NCBI GenBank assembly: GCA_021156365.1
Contig: JAJNDK010000009.1
Coordinates: 1 to 64,000 of the forward strand
Source of the DNA: Bacteroidota bacterium
Lineage (GTDB): Bacteria; Bacteroidota; Bacteroidia; B-17B0; Aurantibacillaceae
Direction: 5' to 3'
Length of the DNA stretch: 64,000 bases
Both the position numbers and the translations under genes were made by a program. The number at the start of each line of letters is the position of its first letter. The stretch's first letter is position 1. The notes beneath the pieces were generated by a model. It had not been told where the DNA came from and did not search any database. It was given only the letters and a program-made list of their open reading frames with translations. Positions 16,293 to 25,008 of the stretch are shown piece after piece.

Positions 16293-16643
16293 TTATCTGC
16301 GATCACGCATGATGGCATTGGCTACAGGATCCACATTCAGCATCCCGTAATTAAAAACATGTCGTGAACCATTGTCCAGTGTAAGGATCACTTTTTTCGC
16401 GAAGAATTTTTTCGAGATCTCCACTTCTTTTATCCGCTCTTTGGGAATTACAATAAAATCTTCCGAGCCCCATTTCACAAACAGCGCCTCTTCGGCCAAA
16501 CCTTTTGCCGACACATCAAATTTAGCATCGTACAGCAGGCGCTTATTGGTAACCGTCAATTTGCCGTTATATTCATTACCATTGGGTGTCCGGTACAGTA
16601 TTGTCCAGATATCGATCACCTTTTCGTTTTGCAGGAGGTCCAT
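16293..16643 (-). CDS. PH-like (GRAM-type) small protein
   Basis: A 116-residue soluble protein. The beta-rich order with GKLTVTNKRLLYDAKF, IVIPKERIKEVEISKKFFAKKVILTLDNG and a final helix resembles the bacterial PH / GRAM-like domain. The biochemical role is unknown. It starts three bases after the end of the 610-residue secreted-protein gene, so the two are likely cotranscribed. Confidence 0.75.
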   Translation of the reverse strand: MDLLQNEKVIDIWTILYRTPNGNEYNGKLTVTNKRLLYDAKFDVSAKGLAEEALFVKWGSEDFIVIPKERIKEVEISKKFFAKKVILTLDNGSRHVFNYGMLNVDPVANAIMRDRR

Positions 16644-16646
16644 TTT

Positions 16647-18479
16647 TTATTTCTTTATTTTTGTTCCGTCCAGGAAAAACACACTTTCATATCCCAGAGC
16701 GTAACGGGACTCGTCGAAGGGAAACTTCGGATCTTCGTTCATAAGCGGAGAGTACGGGAAAATAACCGGATCGCTGTATTTGCCATTTCCTTCGTACAGC
16801 ATGCGGAGCCGGCCTCCCGCAAATTTGTAGCAACCATCCGTATCATCCTTAAAAGCAAAGTAAAAAATATGGTTCCCGATCTTTTCCGATGGGTAGTCAT
16901 TCAGATCCTTTAAAGCCGTGAAATCCCCACTGCCTTCCGGTACATCGAAGGTAAGCATGTAAACCTCCGACACCTTGAATCTTGCTTTGATCATGGAAAT
17001 GAGCACAGCATTGCTATAACCCGTGTATCCTGCTTTGCTCGCTTTGGTAAACACAACAGGCAACGGTAGTTTCTTTACAAACTCCGCATGTTCTTTGGCC
17101 ATCAGCTTGCCGGCATTTTTTTCTGCCTCTTCTGCTATTTTACGTCCCTGCGTATACAGGTCAGCTATCTGCGATCTTGTTATTTTGGAATAATCGATCT
17201 CCACTTCACCTGCTGCTTCCATTTTTTTAAAGCCATTGTAATTCATGTTATACTCGGAAGAAAGTTTGAACTCGAACTTCAACACTTTCTTCGGATCCAT
17301 GCCATTCCCATACAGACTATAAAAAAATCCAAAGTTATTGCTGTATACATCCTTTGCATTTTGCAGGGAAGGATAGATATCAAAATCAATATAGGCATTG
17401 TCCAATTCACCCGGGCGCAGCGTTTTTGTATAATCGAAGTAATTGATGTTCTCATTCAGACAGCTAAGATCGATCCGGATCTTATTTGCCTTGTCATTAT
17501 TCAGATACTCGCGCAATGGTTTGGCAAGTTTGATCCTGCCATAGATCTCTTCCCCTGCCTGGAAAATGGTTGTCGGTTCCTTCTTTGCATTCGTGAATGT
17601 GATCCCTGGCAATGCACCGGAGTGTTTCTGTTCCAGTTTTTTCCTGTTCTCCACTACCTGGTTCCCATCGGCAGCCTGGTTGATCTTCTGATTCCAGTCG
17701 CTGATCTTCGTAGTGCCCTGATCACCATCCGGCAGACCGGAATAATCGATCGTAAGGTTCCCGGTGTTGTTTTGCCCCTCTATGCGATCCTGGCGGCCAT
17801 TTAAAAAGAAAACAGCCATCGTGAATTTTCCCTTTTCCCTGTTCTTAAAATACGAAGAGCCATAAGAAGCCACACCATTCCCAAAATTCACGATCCATGC
17901 ATCACGCGAATTATTGATGGAAGGGGCTATATCAAAGTCGATGTAACTTTTATCCAGCTCATCATTTTTTAAACGCTTCTGAACAGTGGTCGTGCTTTCA
18001 CCGTCATCCTGTTTCAATTCGAATTCTACCAGGACGGTTCCTGTATAGGAACCAATATTCGATATGGCTTCCGAAAAATTACCGGTCAGTAATTGTTTCA
18101 ATGGTTTCTCAAAAACAGCCCTGCCGTACATTTCGTCCCAGACCTTAAAATCCTTTGTGGTTGCATTGGCCGGAGCATCTCCCAAAAACGGCTGGCCCGA
18201 GAAAATAATGGTACCTGATAGCGTGTTGTTCATACTTTTTGTGTTTATAGTGGCTGGTTGAACTGAATTGGCTGTTTGATCATTTGAAGAGGTAGTGTTT
18301 GTCTCCCGATAGCTATCGGGATCTTTTTTAGTGGCATCTTCCTTGGCATTGTGCTTTATCTTTTGCCGGCCATTGTTCTCCACCTTGTTTTTAAGTCCGC
18401 TTACATTGAATTGCGACATGCCCGGATAAAACAGGCCTGACCATAACATAGCATTTACTAAAAGAATGTACTTTTTCAT
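16647..18479 (-). CDS. Large secreted protein with two copies of one domain
   Basis: From the ATG at 18479 the product is about 610 residues; the earlier ATG at 18512 gives a poorer signal. A signal peptide is followed by a charged low-complexity linker, then two related domains (about 65-240 and 280-440) that share YGR, ELDxxYIDFDIxPS and IDYS stretches. A third C-terminal region (about 470-610) differs. The family and function are not recognised. A dispersed palindrome (18304-18321) encodes part of the linker as PDSYRE. It is cotranscribed with the PH-like gene downstream. Confidence 0.8.
   Translation of the reverse strand: MKKYILLVNAMLWSGLFYPGMSQFNVSGLKNKVENNGRQKIKHNAKEDATKKDPDSYRETNTTSSNDQTANSVQPATINTKSMNNTLSGTIIFSGQPFLGDAPANATTKDFKVWDEMYGRAVFEKPLKQLLTGNFSEAISNIGSYTGTVLVEFELKQDDGESTTTVQKRLKNDELDKSYIDFDIAPSINNSRDAWIVNFGNGVASYGSSYFKNREKGKFTMAVFFLNGRQDRIEGQNNTGNLTIDYSGLPDGDQGTTKISDWNQKINQAADGNQVVENRKKLEQKHSGALPGITFTNAKKEPTTIFQAGEEIYGRIKLAKPLREYLNNDKANKIRIDLSCLNENINYFDYTKTLRPGELDNAYIDFDIYPSLQNAKDVYSNNFGFFYSLYGNGMDPKKVLKFEFKLSSEYNMNYNGFKKMEAAGEVEIDYSKITRSQIADLYTQGRKIAEEAEKNAGKLMAKEHAEFVKKLPLPVVFTKASKAGYTGYSNAVLISMIKARFKVSEVYMLTFDVPEGSGDFTALKDLNDYPSEKIGNHIFYFAFKDDTDGCYKFAGGRLRMLYEGNGKYSDPVIFPYSPLMNEDPKFPFDESRYALGYESVFFLDGTKIKK
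18304..18321. repeat. Palindrome TCCCGATAGCTATCGGGA inside a gene
   Basis: A perfect 18-bp copy of the element also found at 30810 and 44902, with variants at 35276, 38776, 44871 and 48588. Here it lies in frame in the linker of the secreted-protein gene. Confidence 0.9.
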
Positions 18480-18660
18480 AGCTTCGGTTTTAATGTTGGT
18501 AAAAGGAGTCACCGGTCAAACCGGAGATCCGTACCGGTATGGTTAAAAGCATTGTTATTTTTCCCATGGTGTGATTATTTCAACCAAAGTTGCGGTTTTC
18601 AAAACCTGCTTTCGGAAAAACTTAAGGAACGCCTGCTTTTGAGGAATGAACGCAGACCCA

Positions 18661-19338
18661 TTACTTTGTTCCCGGGAACAAAGTGGGATAACGTTTCATC
18701 TCAGTAAGCGGATCTTTCAAAGAAATAACCAGGATGGAGCTATCCGGCATCAGGGATCCCGGATAATAATTAAAGCGGACAAACAAACCATGCTCCGGGT
18801 AGGTATAGCTCAGCTTCACGGTTGTGCTCCCGCTGTCGAAAAAAGAATTGTGTTTGCCCAGCAGCTGTTCCACTTCATAGGGGCCTGAATTTTTTGTGAG
18901 CTTAAAGGGCAGGGTATTCTTATATAATTTCGGTTCCAGGATGATCTCATCGAGGTAAAAACTGTTCGGGTAGCTTTCCAATACCGATTGCAGCTCTTTT
19001 CGCTGTGTCATTCCTGCCCCTTTGCCGGTGTATTTCAATGTCAGTCCAGGATATTCGTAATAAAGGATCACATCCGGGTTATAGCGGTTATCATAACTAT
19101 TTACCGGATCTACAGACGTTGAAAATGTATAGCTGCCCAGCTGGGCGATCAGGTTCCTGCTGGTGTCGCTCAGAAGCTTCGTATGAATATAGGATACTAA
19201 CTGGTCGCCTGAAAGATCCAGTTGGATCTTTTGCACAGGAATACCAATATTCAGCCCTTTCTCTTCTGTTTTGGTACTGCAGGAAATGGCCAATAGCATA
19301 CTAAAGGCTATACATGTATAGAACAGGTTTCTTTTCAT
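18661..19338 (-). CDS. Lipoprotein of unknown function
   Basis: About 225 residues from the ATG at 19338. The lipoprotein signal has lipobox ending in ISC at Cys20 (LLAISC). The mature part is mixed alpha/beta with no recognised domain; it alternates hydrophobic strands with charged turns (e.g. PDVILYYEYPGLTLKY). It stands alone between two spacers, divergent from the sensor kinase at 19549 across about 210 bp. I do not recognise a family. Confidence 0.7.
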   Translation of the reverse strand: MKRNLFYTCIAFSMLLAISCSTKTEEKGLNIGIPVQKIQLDLSGDQLVSYIHTKLLSDTSRNLIAQLGSYTFSTSVDPVNSYDNRYNPDVILYYEYPGLTLKYTGKGAGMTQRKELQSVLESYPNSFYLDEIILEPKLYKNTLPFKLTKNSGPYEVEQLLGKHNSFFDSGSTTVKLSYTYPEHGLFVRFNYYPGSLMPDSSILVISLKDPLTEMKRYPTLFPGTK

Positions 19339-19548
19339 ACTGCACAAAATACTGCATTATTTATTTTCTGCTCATCTGTTTAATGTTCGCATACCAGGAG
19401 AGAAAGAACGTAACCAAAAAGGGAAGGAACGTACTATAAACCTTTCGTAAAAACGCTTCCGGACCCATTACATCGTTCCTGCCAACAAAAACACTTTATT
19501 TAATCTGTTTAAAGGCTTATATTTATCTGATCAAAAAAAGACGATCGG

Positions 19549-21432
19549 TTGAAGACTGCTTATACCTATATCCTGCTCTTGCTGCTTTTTCCTTTGTTTA
19601 CCAAAGCACAGGAGCTTACAAGTCCTGACTCGCTTAGCCGGGTGCTGAATGCCAGTAAAACAGATTCCCTGACACTGCTCGACTTTCTTCACAAATTGGA
19701 CAAAATGAGTACGGACAGGGATGAAGATCGCATCCGCATAGCAAACTGGATCATAAAGGAAAGCAGCCGTTCAAAAAATCAGCATGTACTGGCCAAGACC
19801 TATAATTCCCTCGGTATTATTTACCTCGAGAACAAGGACGAAGCACAGGCCGCCGATTACTTCAACAAAGCCCTGGTGATAGCAGAGAACAATGGCTACC
19901 CCGATATTTCCCTGCGTATATTGAATTCCACAGGGGCCATGTATATTCAGTTCAAACAGCCTGAAAAAGCTATTGCCTGTTATGAGAAGGCCCTGGAGGT
20001 CGGAAAAAAAAGCCGCGACTCTTTACGCATTGGCCTTATCTATTGTAACCTCGCTACTGCCTATATGGAAAACGGGCATGCCGACAAAGCCATACAGCAA
20101 AAAAGCAGGAACCTGATACTGAAAGGTCTGGAGATCGCGCGTCGTGGAAAAGATACGGCCGGCATGATCACCATCAACAACAATTTAAGTTATGTCTACA
20201 TTGATCTGAAACAGCCCGACTCTGCACTGCTTGTATTAAAGAACAACGAAGCGCTTATTATCCGTTTCAGGATCAAAGACCGCTTGGTAACACATTACCT
20301 GCGAATAGGACAGGCATACGAAGCAAAAAAACAATACCGGGAGGCTATCAAAAATTATGTGGTGGGGCTGGAATATGCCAAACAATTCGGACAGCCGCGC
20401 TGGGAATATAATTACTACCTGGCGATGTCGGACAGCTATGAGGAATTGGGCGACTTTAAGAACGCAAACAAGTATAACAAGCTATATATCCAGGTACACG
20501 ATTCCATTGTGAAAGTAGAAAATTTCGAAGCGGCAGAAGAGATCCAGAATAAATACCAGCAGGCGAAAAAGGAAAAAGAGATCCTGCGACTGAATTTGGA
20601 TAATGAGATCAAACAATTGCAATTAGAAAAGGAAGGCGAAACAAAGAACAGGCTGGTCATCATTATCATTGCCATTGCAGTAGGATTATTGCTCCTCGGG
20701 ACACTGATCATTTTCCTGGTACGGACAAACAACGAACGAAAAAAGGCTTATCTGAAACTACAGGAGAAAAATATCGAGATCGAGGCACAGTCGGAAAGAC
20801 TAAGCGAACAATCGAAGCTGATCTCCCGCTTCCAGAGCCAGATGAACCCGCATTTCGTTTTCAATGCACTGAACAGTATCCAGGGCTTTGTGATAAACGA
20901 TCAAAAAGAAAAAACCATCCTGCAGCTGCAGCGTATGTCGTTCCTGATGCGGGAAACAATCAGCAATTCCGAAAAAGAAAGTATCGGGCTGAGGAACGAA
21001 ATAAAATACCTGGAAGCATACATGGATTTTGAGCAGGAAAAATTTGCAAAGCCTGTCCGCTTTGTTATCAGTATACCGGGAGATGCAGAAGGCATTCTTG
21101 TTCCACCCATGCTCATTCAGCCCTTTATCGAGAATGCGATCAAACATGCGGGTTTCCATCTTATTGCAGATCCGTTTGTAAAACTTAGTATATCTGTAAC
21201 AGGCGACCTACTGGAGATCCGGGTGACCGATAACGGAAAAGGCATCGATCCGGAAAAAGAAAACGTTATCCAAAATTCACATGCCATTGCAATGATACGT
21301 TCACGGCTACAGGTTCTTTTTCAGGCAGCAGGCCGGACTGCAGTGAAAGATTATTTTGAGATCATTTCGAAGCCGGTTCTTGCAACAGGAACCGAAATCA
21401 AATTTTACGTACCTTTATTATACCGATACTAA
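19549..21432 (+). CDS. TPR sensor histidine kinase, LytS-type
   Basis: A 627-residue protein starting at a TTG; a signal peptide or first membrane segment follows directly, and no better ATG is in frame. TPR repeats occupy about residues 40-330, a coiled coil lies beside a transmembrane segment at about 365-390, and a His_kinase domain follows with QMNPHFVFNALNS (H435) and a final ATPase domain (IQPFIENAIKH, DNGKGID). These kinases sense an envelope or peptide signal through the TPR part. The next gene starts two bases later and encodes its LytTR regulator. Confidence 0.9.
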   Translation: MKTAYTYILLLLLFPLFTKAQELTSPDSLSRVLNASKTDSLTLLDFLHKLDKMSTDRDEDRIRIANWIIKESSRSKNQHVLAKTYNSLGIIYLENKDEAQAADYFNKALVIAENNGYPDISLRILNSTGAMYIQFKQPEKAIACYEKALEVGKKSRDSLRIGLIYCNLATAYMENGHADKAIQQKSRNLILKGLEIARRGKDTAGMITINNNLSYVYIDLKQPDSALLVLKNNEALIIRFRIKDRLVTHYLRIGQAYEAKKQYREAIKNYVVGLEYAKQFGQPRWEYNYYLAMSDSYEELGDFKNANKYNKLYIQVHDSIVKVENFEAAEEIQNKYQQAKKEKEILRLNLDNEIKQLQLEKEGETKNRLVIIIIAIAVGLLLLGTLIIFLVRTNNERKKAYLKLQEKNIEIEAQSERLSEQSKLISRFQSQMNPHFVFNALNSIQGFVINDQKEKTILQLQRMSFLMRETISNSEKESIGLRNEIKYLEAYMDFEQEKFAKPVRFVISIPGDAEGILVPPMLIQPFIENAIKHAGFHLIADPFVKLSISVTGDLLEIRVTDNGKGIDPEKENVIQNSHAIAMIRSRLQVLFQAAGRTAVKDYFEIISKPVLATGTEIKFYVPLLYRY

Positions 21433-21433
21433 C

Positions 21434-22174
21434 ATGAACTGCATTATAGTAGATGATGATTTCAGCTGTGTGAATGCCCTTGCCGGCATCATCCAGAATT
21501 ACTGTCCGCAATTGCAGATAACAGGAACTGCCAATACGATCGCAGATGCAGTGAAACTGATCCATGCAAAAAATCCCGAACTGGTTTTCCTGGATGTGGA
21601 GATCAACGATGAAACGGGCTTTGATCTGTTCCGGTATTTTCCTTCACCCACATTTGAAGTGGTGTTCACTACGGCTCACGAAAAATACGCACTGAAAGCA
21701 ATTAAAAGCTCCTGCTATGATTTTTTATTAAAACCGGTGGTCATCCAGGAAATGATAACTGTGGTGGATAAGCTCGAAAAAGAAAAGCAGTTCAGCTCCG
21801 GGAAGAACATCGGTGTGCTGTTGGATAATTTGCGCACAAAGGAGAGTGGGCTTCAGAAGATCGCAATTCCCTCTGCCGAAGGATACTCATTTGTGGACAC
21901 AAGCGCCATCATCAGCCTCGAAGCAGATGGGAAATACACGAAGATCATTACCGATTCGGGCCTCCGGTCTTTGTCAACAAAAAATATCGGTGAGTTTGAA
22001 GAGCTGTTGGGCAACGATCTTTTCTTCCGCACACACAAATCCTGGATCGTGAACCTGAACCATGTGAAAAAATTCCTGAAGAATGAAAGCCAGGTCCTGC
22101 TATCGAATGATACACTGGCTGATGTCTCTTCCCGGAAAAAAGATGAATTCCTGCGACTGTTCGATAAAGCCTGA
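21434..22174 (+). CDS. LytTR-family response regulator
   Basis: About 246 residues. The receiver domain (about 1-120) has acidic pocket residues in VDDDFS and phospho-acceptor D54 (LVFLDVEIN). A C-terminal LytTR DNA-binding domain spans about 140-245 (IAIPSAEGYSFVDTSAI..., HKSWIVNLNHVKKF). The ATG at 21434 is one base after the kinase stop; a longer frame from 21356 overlaps the kinase and is rejected. It is the output of the upstream LytS-type kinase. Its end faces the membrane-protein gene at 22176 with a single base between stops. Confidence 0.92.
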   Translation: MNCIIVDDDFSCVNALAGIIQNYCPQLQITGTANTIADAVKLIHAKNPELVFLDVEINDETGFDLFRYFPSPTFEVVFTTAHEKYALKAIKSSCYDFLLKPVVIQEMITVVDKLEKEKQFSSGKNIGVLLDNLRTKESGLQKIAIPSAEGYSFVDTSAIISLEADGKYTKIITDSGLRSLSTKNIGEFEELLGNDLFFRTHKSWIVNLNHVKKFLKNESQVLLSNDTLADVSSRKKDEFLRLFDKA

Positions 22175-22175
22175 G

Positions 22176-22493
22176 CTATAGCCAGGCCATGAACATACAG
22201 AAGGCATACAATTGCAGGCAGGCCATAAACACTGCAGGCACTACGACCACCGCATCTATCACTTGTTTTTTTAATACCGGATCTGTGAGAATTTTTTTGT
22301 AGAGATATAGGGCAGAAAAAAACAAACCACTCAAGCCCATTAAAGCCATCAGGTAAGGGATAACAGCTATCATGCCCGTCCCGCTCTCTGCTACCAAGCC
22401 GTAACTATTGAATGCAAGCGTGCATAAAACATACAACAGTGTTATAAAACTACCGGCATAGGCAAAGATCAGGGATGTTCCGGCTTTTCTCAT
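22176..22493 (-). CDS. Small integral membrane protein
   Basis: A 105-residue protein with three hydrophobic segments (about residues 8-30, 42-64 and 80-102). No family is recognised. Its start overlaps the end of the caspase-like gene by 4 bp (ATGA), so it belongs to the coupled operon 24840-22176. It ends one base from the convergent LytTR gene, leaving no room for a terminator. Confidence 0.75.
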   Translation of the reverse strand: MRKAGTSLIFAYAGSFITLLYVLCTLAFNSYGLVAESGTGMIAVIPYLMALMGLSGLFFSALYLYKKILTDPVLKKQVIDAVVVVPAVFMACLQLYAFCMFMAWL

Positions 22494-23164
22494 TTATAGC
22501 TGCACAAGGTTCCTTCAGATCCATTTTCCACTTGTTCAGGTATATCAAGTGAATGGAGACTTAGTTTTTTGATGCGCGCGAGCTTTTCGTGCATAGCGGT
22601 ATTCGACTGTTCGACAGCAAACGGCAGAGAGCCATCACTGAGATAACGGCGCAAAAAAAAGAAATAGAATACAGGCGAAATACTGATCCTGCTTTCATGC
22701 CCTACATACTGACTAACGCCCAGCTCTTTCCAGATCTCCTTTTGCTGAAGTCCCGAACAACCGGTGTTGTATACAAGATGGATCTTTTTGCGAAGCGCAG
22801 GATCAACCGATCGTATCCATTCGCAGTAATAGTTGGTATGAGCGAGGAGAAAAACATCCACGCTGTCATTTTCCTGTAATAGTTGGGTGAGCTTTGCTAT
22901 AAAATCTTCCCGGTGTTCTTCATAGCTGTTTTGTGTATAATAATACGAATTGTCGTAGTAGCGTTGCAGGTAAGCCCGGGTGAAAAGACAGGTCCCCATT
23001 TTCTGGAAGTCATTCACATTGTCGCGGATAGCAATAGCCCCATAGGATCCTTTTCTTTTTGAACCTGTAACAGGATTATCTGTTAAAAAAACAATACAAC
23101 TAAAAGAAAGAAAGCATAATGCAAAGATCACGGCTAACACCTTTATCTTTTGACGATTCATCAT
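22490..23164 (-). CDS. Membrane-anchored caspase/CHAT-like protein
   Basis: A 224-residue protein with a hydrophobic N-terminal segment (8-27) and a soluble body. The layout FLLAHT (H109) ... LVYNTGC (C136) ... ELGVSQYVGHE resembles the His-Cys dyad and following strand of clan CD (caspase/CHAT) peptidases, but spacing is shorter than usual and no substrate is known. It overlaps the stop of the T9SS propeller gene by 4 bp and the next gene by 4 bp. This is an inferred similarity by eye. Confidence 0.6.
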   Translation of the reverse strand: MMNRQKIKVLAVIFALCFLSFSCIVFLTDNPVTGSKRKGSYGAIAIRDNVNDFQKMGTCLFTRAYLQRYYDNSYYYTQNSYEEHREDFIAKLTQLLQENDSVDVFLLAHTNYYCEWIRSVDPALRKKIHLVYNTGCSGLQQKEIWKELGVSQYVGHESRISISPVFYFFFLRRYLSDGSLPFAVEQSNTAMHEKLARIKKLSLHSLDIPEQVENGSEGTLCSYK

Positions 23165-24840
23165 TTGCCGGCTTTGATGATCTTCCCGACACTCATCTCC
23201 GCATCCGCTTTAAATTTATATACATACACTCCGTCTGCCCAGTCGTTCATTTCCACATGTATGGTGCCTCCCTTCGGATCAGCAGTAAAATCAGTTGTTT
23301 CAAACACTTTTCGCCCGCGCACGTCGTAGATCGAGAGTTGAACATCGAGTGATGCCGGAAGTTTAAATTTAAAATCCACTTCTCCGCTGCCCGGATTCGG
23401 ATATACTTTCATCTCCGTTATTTTTTCAAGGTTATTGAGACTCGAATAGTTAGGCATTGTTATTCTCCAGATCTCTCCTGCATTGGCATTCTCGATCACA
23501 TACAGTACATTTCCAACCAGTGTAGCATCTGTAGGCAGGTAAAAACCTTCCACGATCCTGTATACGTTCATCGTATAATTGTCGATCGAGGAATTATACG
23601 TCAATTTTACATGCAGAAGATCGCGGACAGGATCCACATAACAAACAGGACCTCCCCAGGGTGAAAGAGATGAAAAGCCCGAGCTGTCGCCCCCGGGCAT
23701 AAAGCTGGTGAGAAAGGCATCGCCGCGGTACGGAGTATCGAGGAGACTGTCTTTATCTATTACCAGACCAAGTGGTGAACGGTGCGGTGTAAAAGAAGAA
23801 ATATAAGAACCAAGGTCACTTGCATTTTTAATAGTGCCTGTAACAGAGTCTTTGAAAAAATCTGCATCCGGTCCGTAATTCCGGATCGGCTCAGTGAACG
23901 TGGTACCCGGCGGAACAGCAGCAAAACCCGGGTTATCGGCAAACCAGCCATTTATATATCCACTGCTGTTGTGGTTCACCAACAGGTCCTGGCTCACATC
24001 ATAGGGCGAATGTGCCAGGGGATTGGTGTTCCCTCCCATTCTCCAGGGATATCCATAATGCCTGTTGGGACGCAGCCAGTTCAGCTCTTCCGGATCATCA
24101 CGCTCACCTGCATTATCGATCGCGAACAAATTACTGTTTGCATCCCATGCCATCGAATAGGCATTCCGGTTGCCCCATAAATACACATAACCGGAAGCAT
24201 CAAGGGCAACCGAATCATTCGGCAGTATAATATTCGTTGCATTGATCGGAAAGCGAAACATGCGGCAGGTCATAGGCACTTCCCGCTTATTGGGCCAGGC
24301 GCCACTGTTGGTCCTGATCTCACCTAAGTGTGTGCGCGCACCGCTGGAAACAAAAATATAAGTACCGGCAGGATCTATTGTTACGCCTGCAAAACCATGA
24401 TCTCCCCACGGTTCCGAGCTTGGATACGGCTGACTGGTTGCAATCGCTGTCCACACCCTGCTTCCGTTTGGCTGTAATTTCCCTTTTACGACTTTACCTA
24501 TGCCTGTTGTTGCCAGCCATTGGTTTCCGCAAAGGTACATCACGCTATCACGTATGATCATTCCCTGTACCATAGTGATACCATGATCGGTGCTGGTATA
24601 CCGCAGGGTATCACTAGCATTTCCGCTTCCCGGTATATACACTTCGTAGATGTCGCCATTGGAAATGGAATAATACAAATGCCCGCGCACCTGGTCATAC
24701 GCTATTTTGGATGCACCGTTCTTTGCCTGGAGCAGTGAGTCTACCTGTATGTTAGGCACAAGGGCATGAACACGTTGAGCGGACAGATCTGTATACGCAC
24801 AACACGTAATAACGATCAGCAGGTTTATTAAATATTTCAT
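23161..24840 (-). CDS. T9SS-exported beta-propeller protein (PQQ-sugar-dehydrogenase-like)
   Basis: About 559 residues from the ATG at 24840, where a signal peptide begins; a longer frame from 24966 would use palindromic spacer DNA. Repeats with short GxxxW/YxWGN blades (e.g. GYVYLWGNRNAY, RHYGYPWRMGG) fit a glucose/sorbosone dehydrogenase-type propeller, and calcium or PQQ sites may lie in the GYPWR region. The C-terminal 80 residues are a type A T9SS sorting domain (KVYPNPGSGEVDF ... YDVRGRKVFE). It is the first gene of the coupled operon with the caspase-like protein. Confidence 0.85.
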   Translation of the reverse strand: MKYLINLLIVITCCAYTDLSAQRVHALVPNIQVDSLLQAKNGASKIAYDQVRGHLYYSISNGDIYEVYIPGSGNASDTLRYTSTDHGITMVQGMIIRDSVMYLCGNQWLATTGIGKVVKGKLQPNGSRVWTAIATSQPYPSSEPWGDHGFAGVTIDPAGTYIFVSSGARTHLGEIRTNSGAWPNKREVPMTCRMFRFPINATNIILPNDSVALDASGYVYLWGNRNAYSMAWDANSNLFAIDNAGERDDPEELNWLRPNRHYGYPWRMGGNTNPLAHSPYDVSQDLLVNHNSSGYINGWFADNPGFAAVPPGTTFTEPIRNYGPDADFFKDSVTGTIKNASDLGSYISSFTPHRSPLGLVIDKDSLLDTPYRGDAFLTSFMPGGDSSGFSSLSPWGGPVCYVDPVRDLLHVKLTYNSSIDNYTMNVYRIVEGFYLPTDATLVGNVLYVIENANAGEIWRITMPNYSSLNNLEKITEMKVYPNPGSGEVDFKFKLPASLDVQLSIYDVRGRKVFETTDFTADPKGGTIHVEMNDWADGVYVYKFKADAEMSVGKIIKAGK

Positions 24841-24858
24841 TTTATAGGTATTTAATGC

Positions 24859-24884
24859 CCTTGTTGGTGTTGTCACCAACAAGG
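24859..24884. repeat. Spacer palindrome CCTTGTTGGTG-TTGT-CACCAACAAGG
   Basis: An 11-bp stem with 4-nt loop. A near copy with perfect stem stands at 27555-27580 and a shorter one at 27616-27631. It lies upstream of the T9SS propeller gene. Confidence 0.85.
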
Positions 24885-24904
24885 CTGGTTTCGTACTATC
24901 TATT

Positions 24905-24939
24905 ACCGTTAGTGATCGCGAAGCCTCGCGACCAACGGT
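24905..24939. repeat. Nested palindrome with TCGCGA arms
   Basis: TCGCGA, AGCC, TCGCGA (24916-24931) sits within an outer stem ACCGTT / AACGGT (24905-24910 / 24934-24939). The same inner 16 bp occurs reversed at 38704-38719. Confidence 0.8.
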
Positions 24940-24952
24940 GACCAAATAAATA

Positions 24953-24988
24953 AAAATCCCCCGCACTAACGAGTAGTCGGGGGATTTT
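24953..24988 (-). terminator. Bidirectional terminator
   Basis: AAAATCCCCCG / CGGGGGATTTT with a 14-nt loop. It follows the TPR lipoprotein gene (minus strand, stop at 25009) by about 20 bp and can also end transcription from the left. Confidence 0.85.
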
Positions 24989-25008
24989 AAATATCGTGGG
25001 AATTTTTC

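Noticed and set aside
24841-24966. Longer start of the T9SS propeller gene
   Set aside because: The extra codons come from palindromic spacer DNA and would bury the signal peptide.
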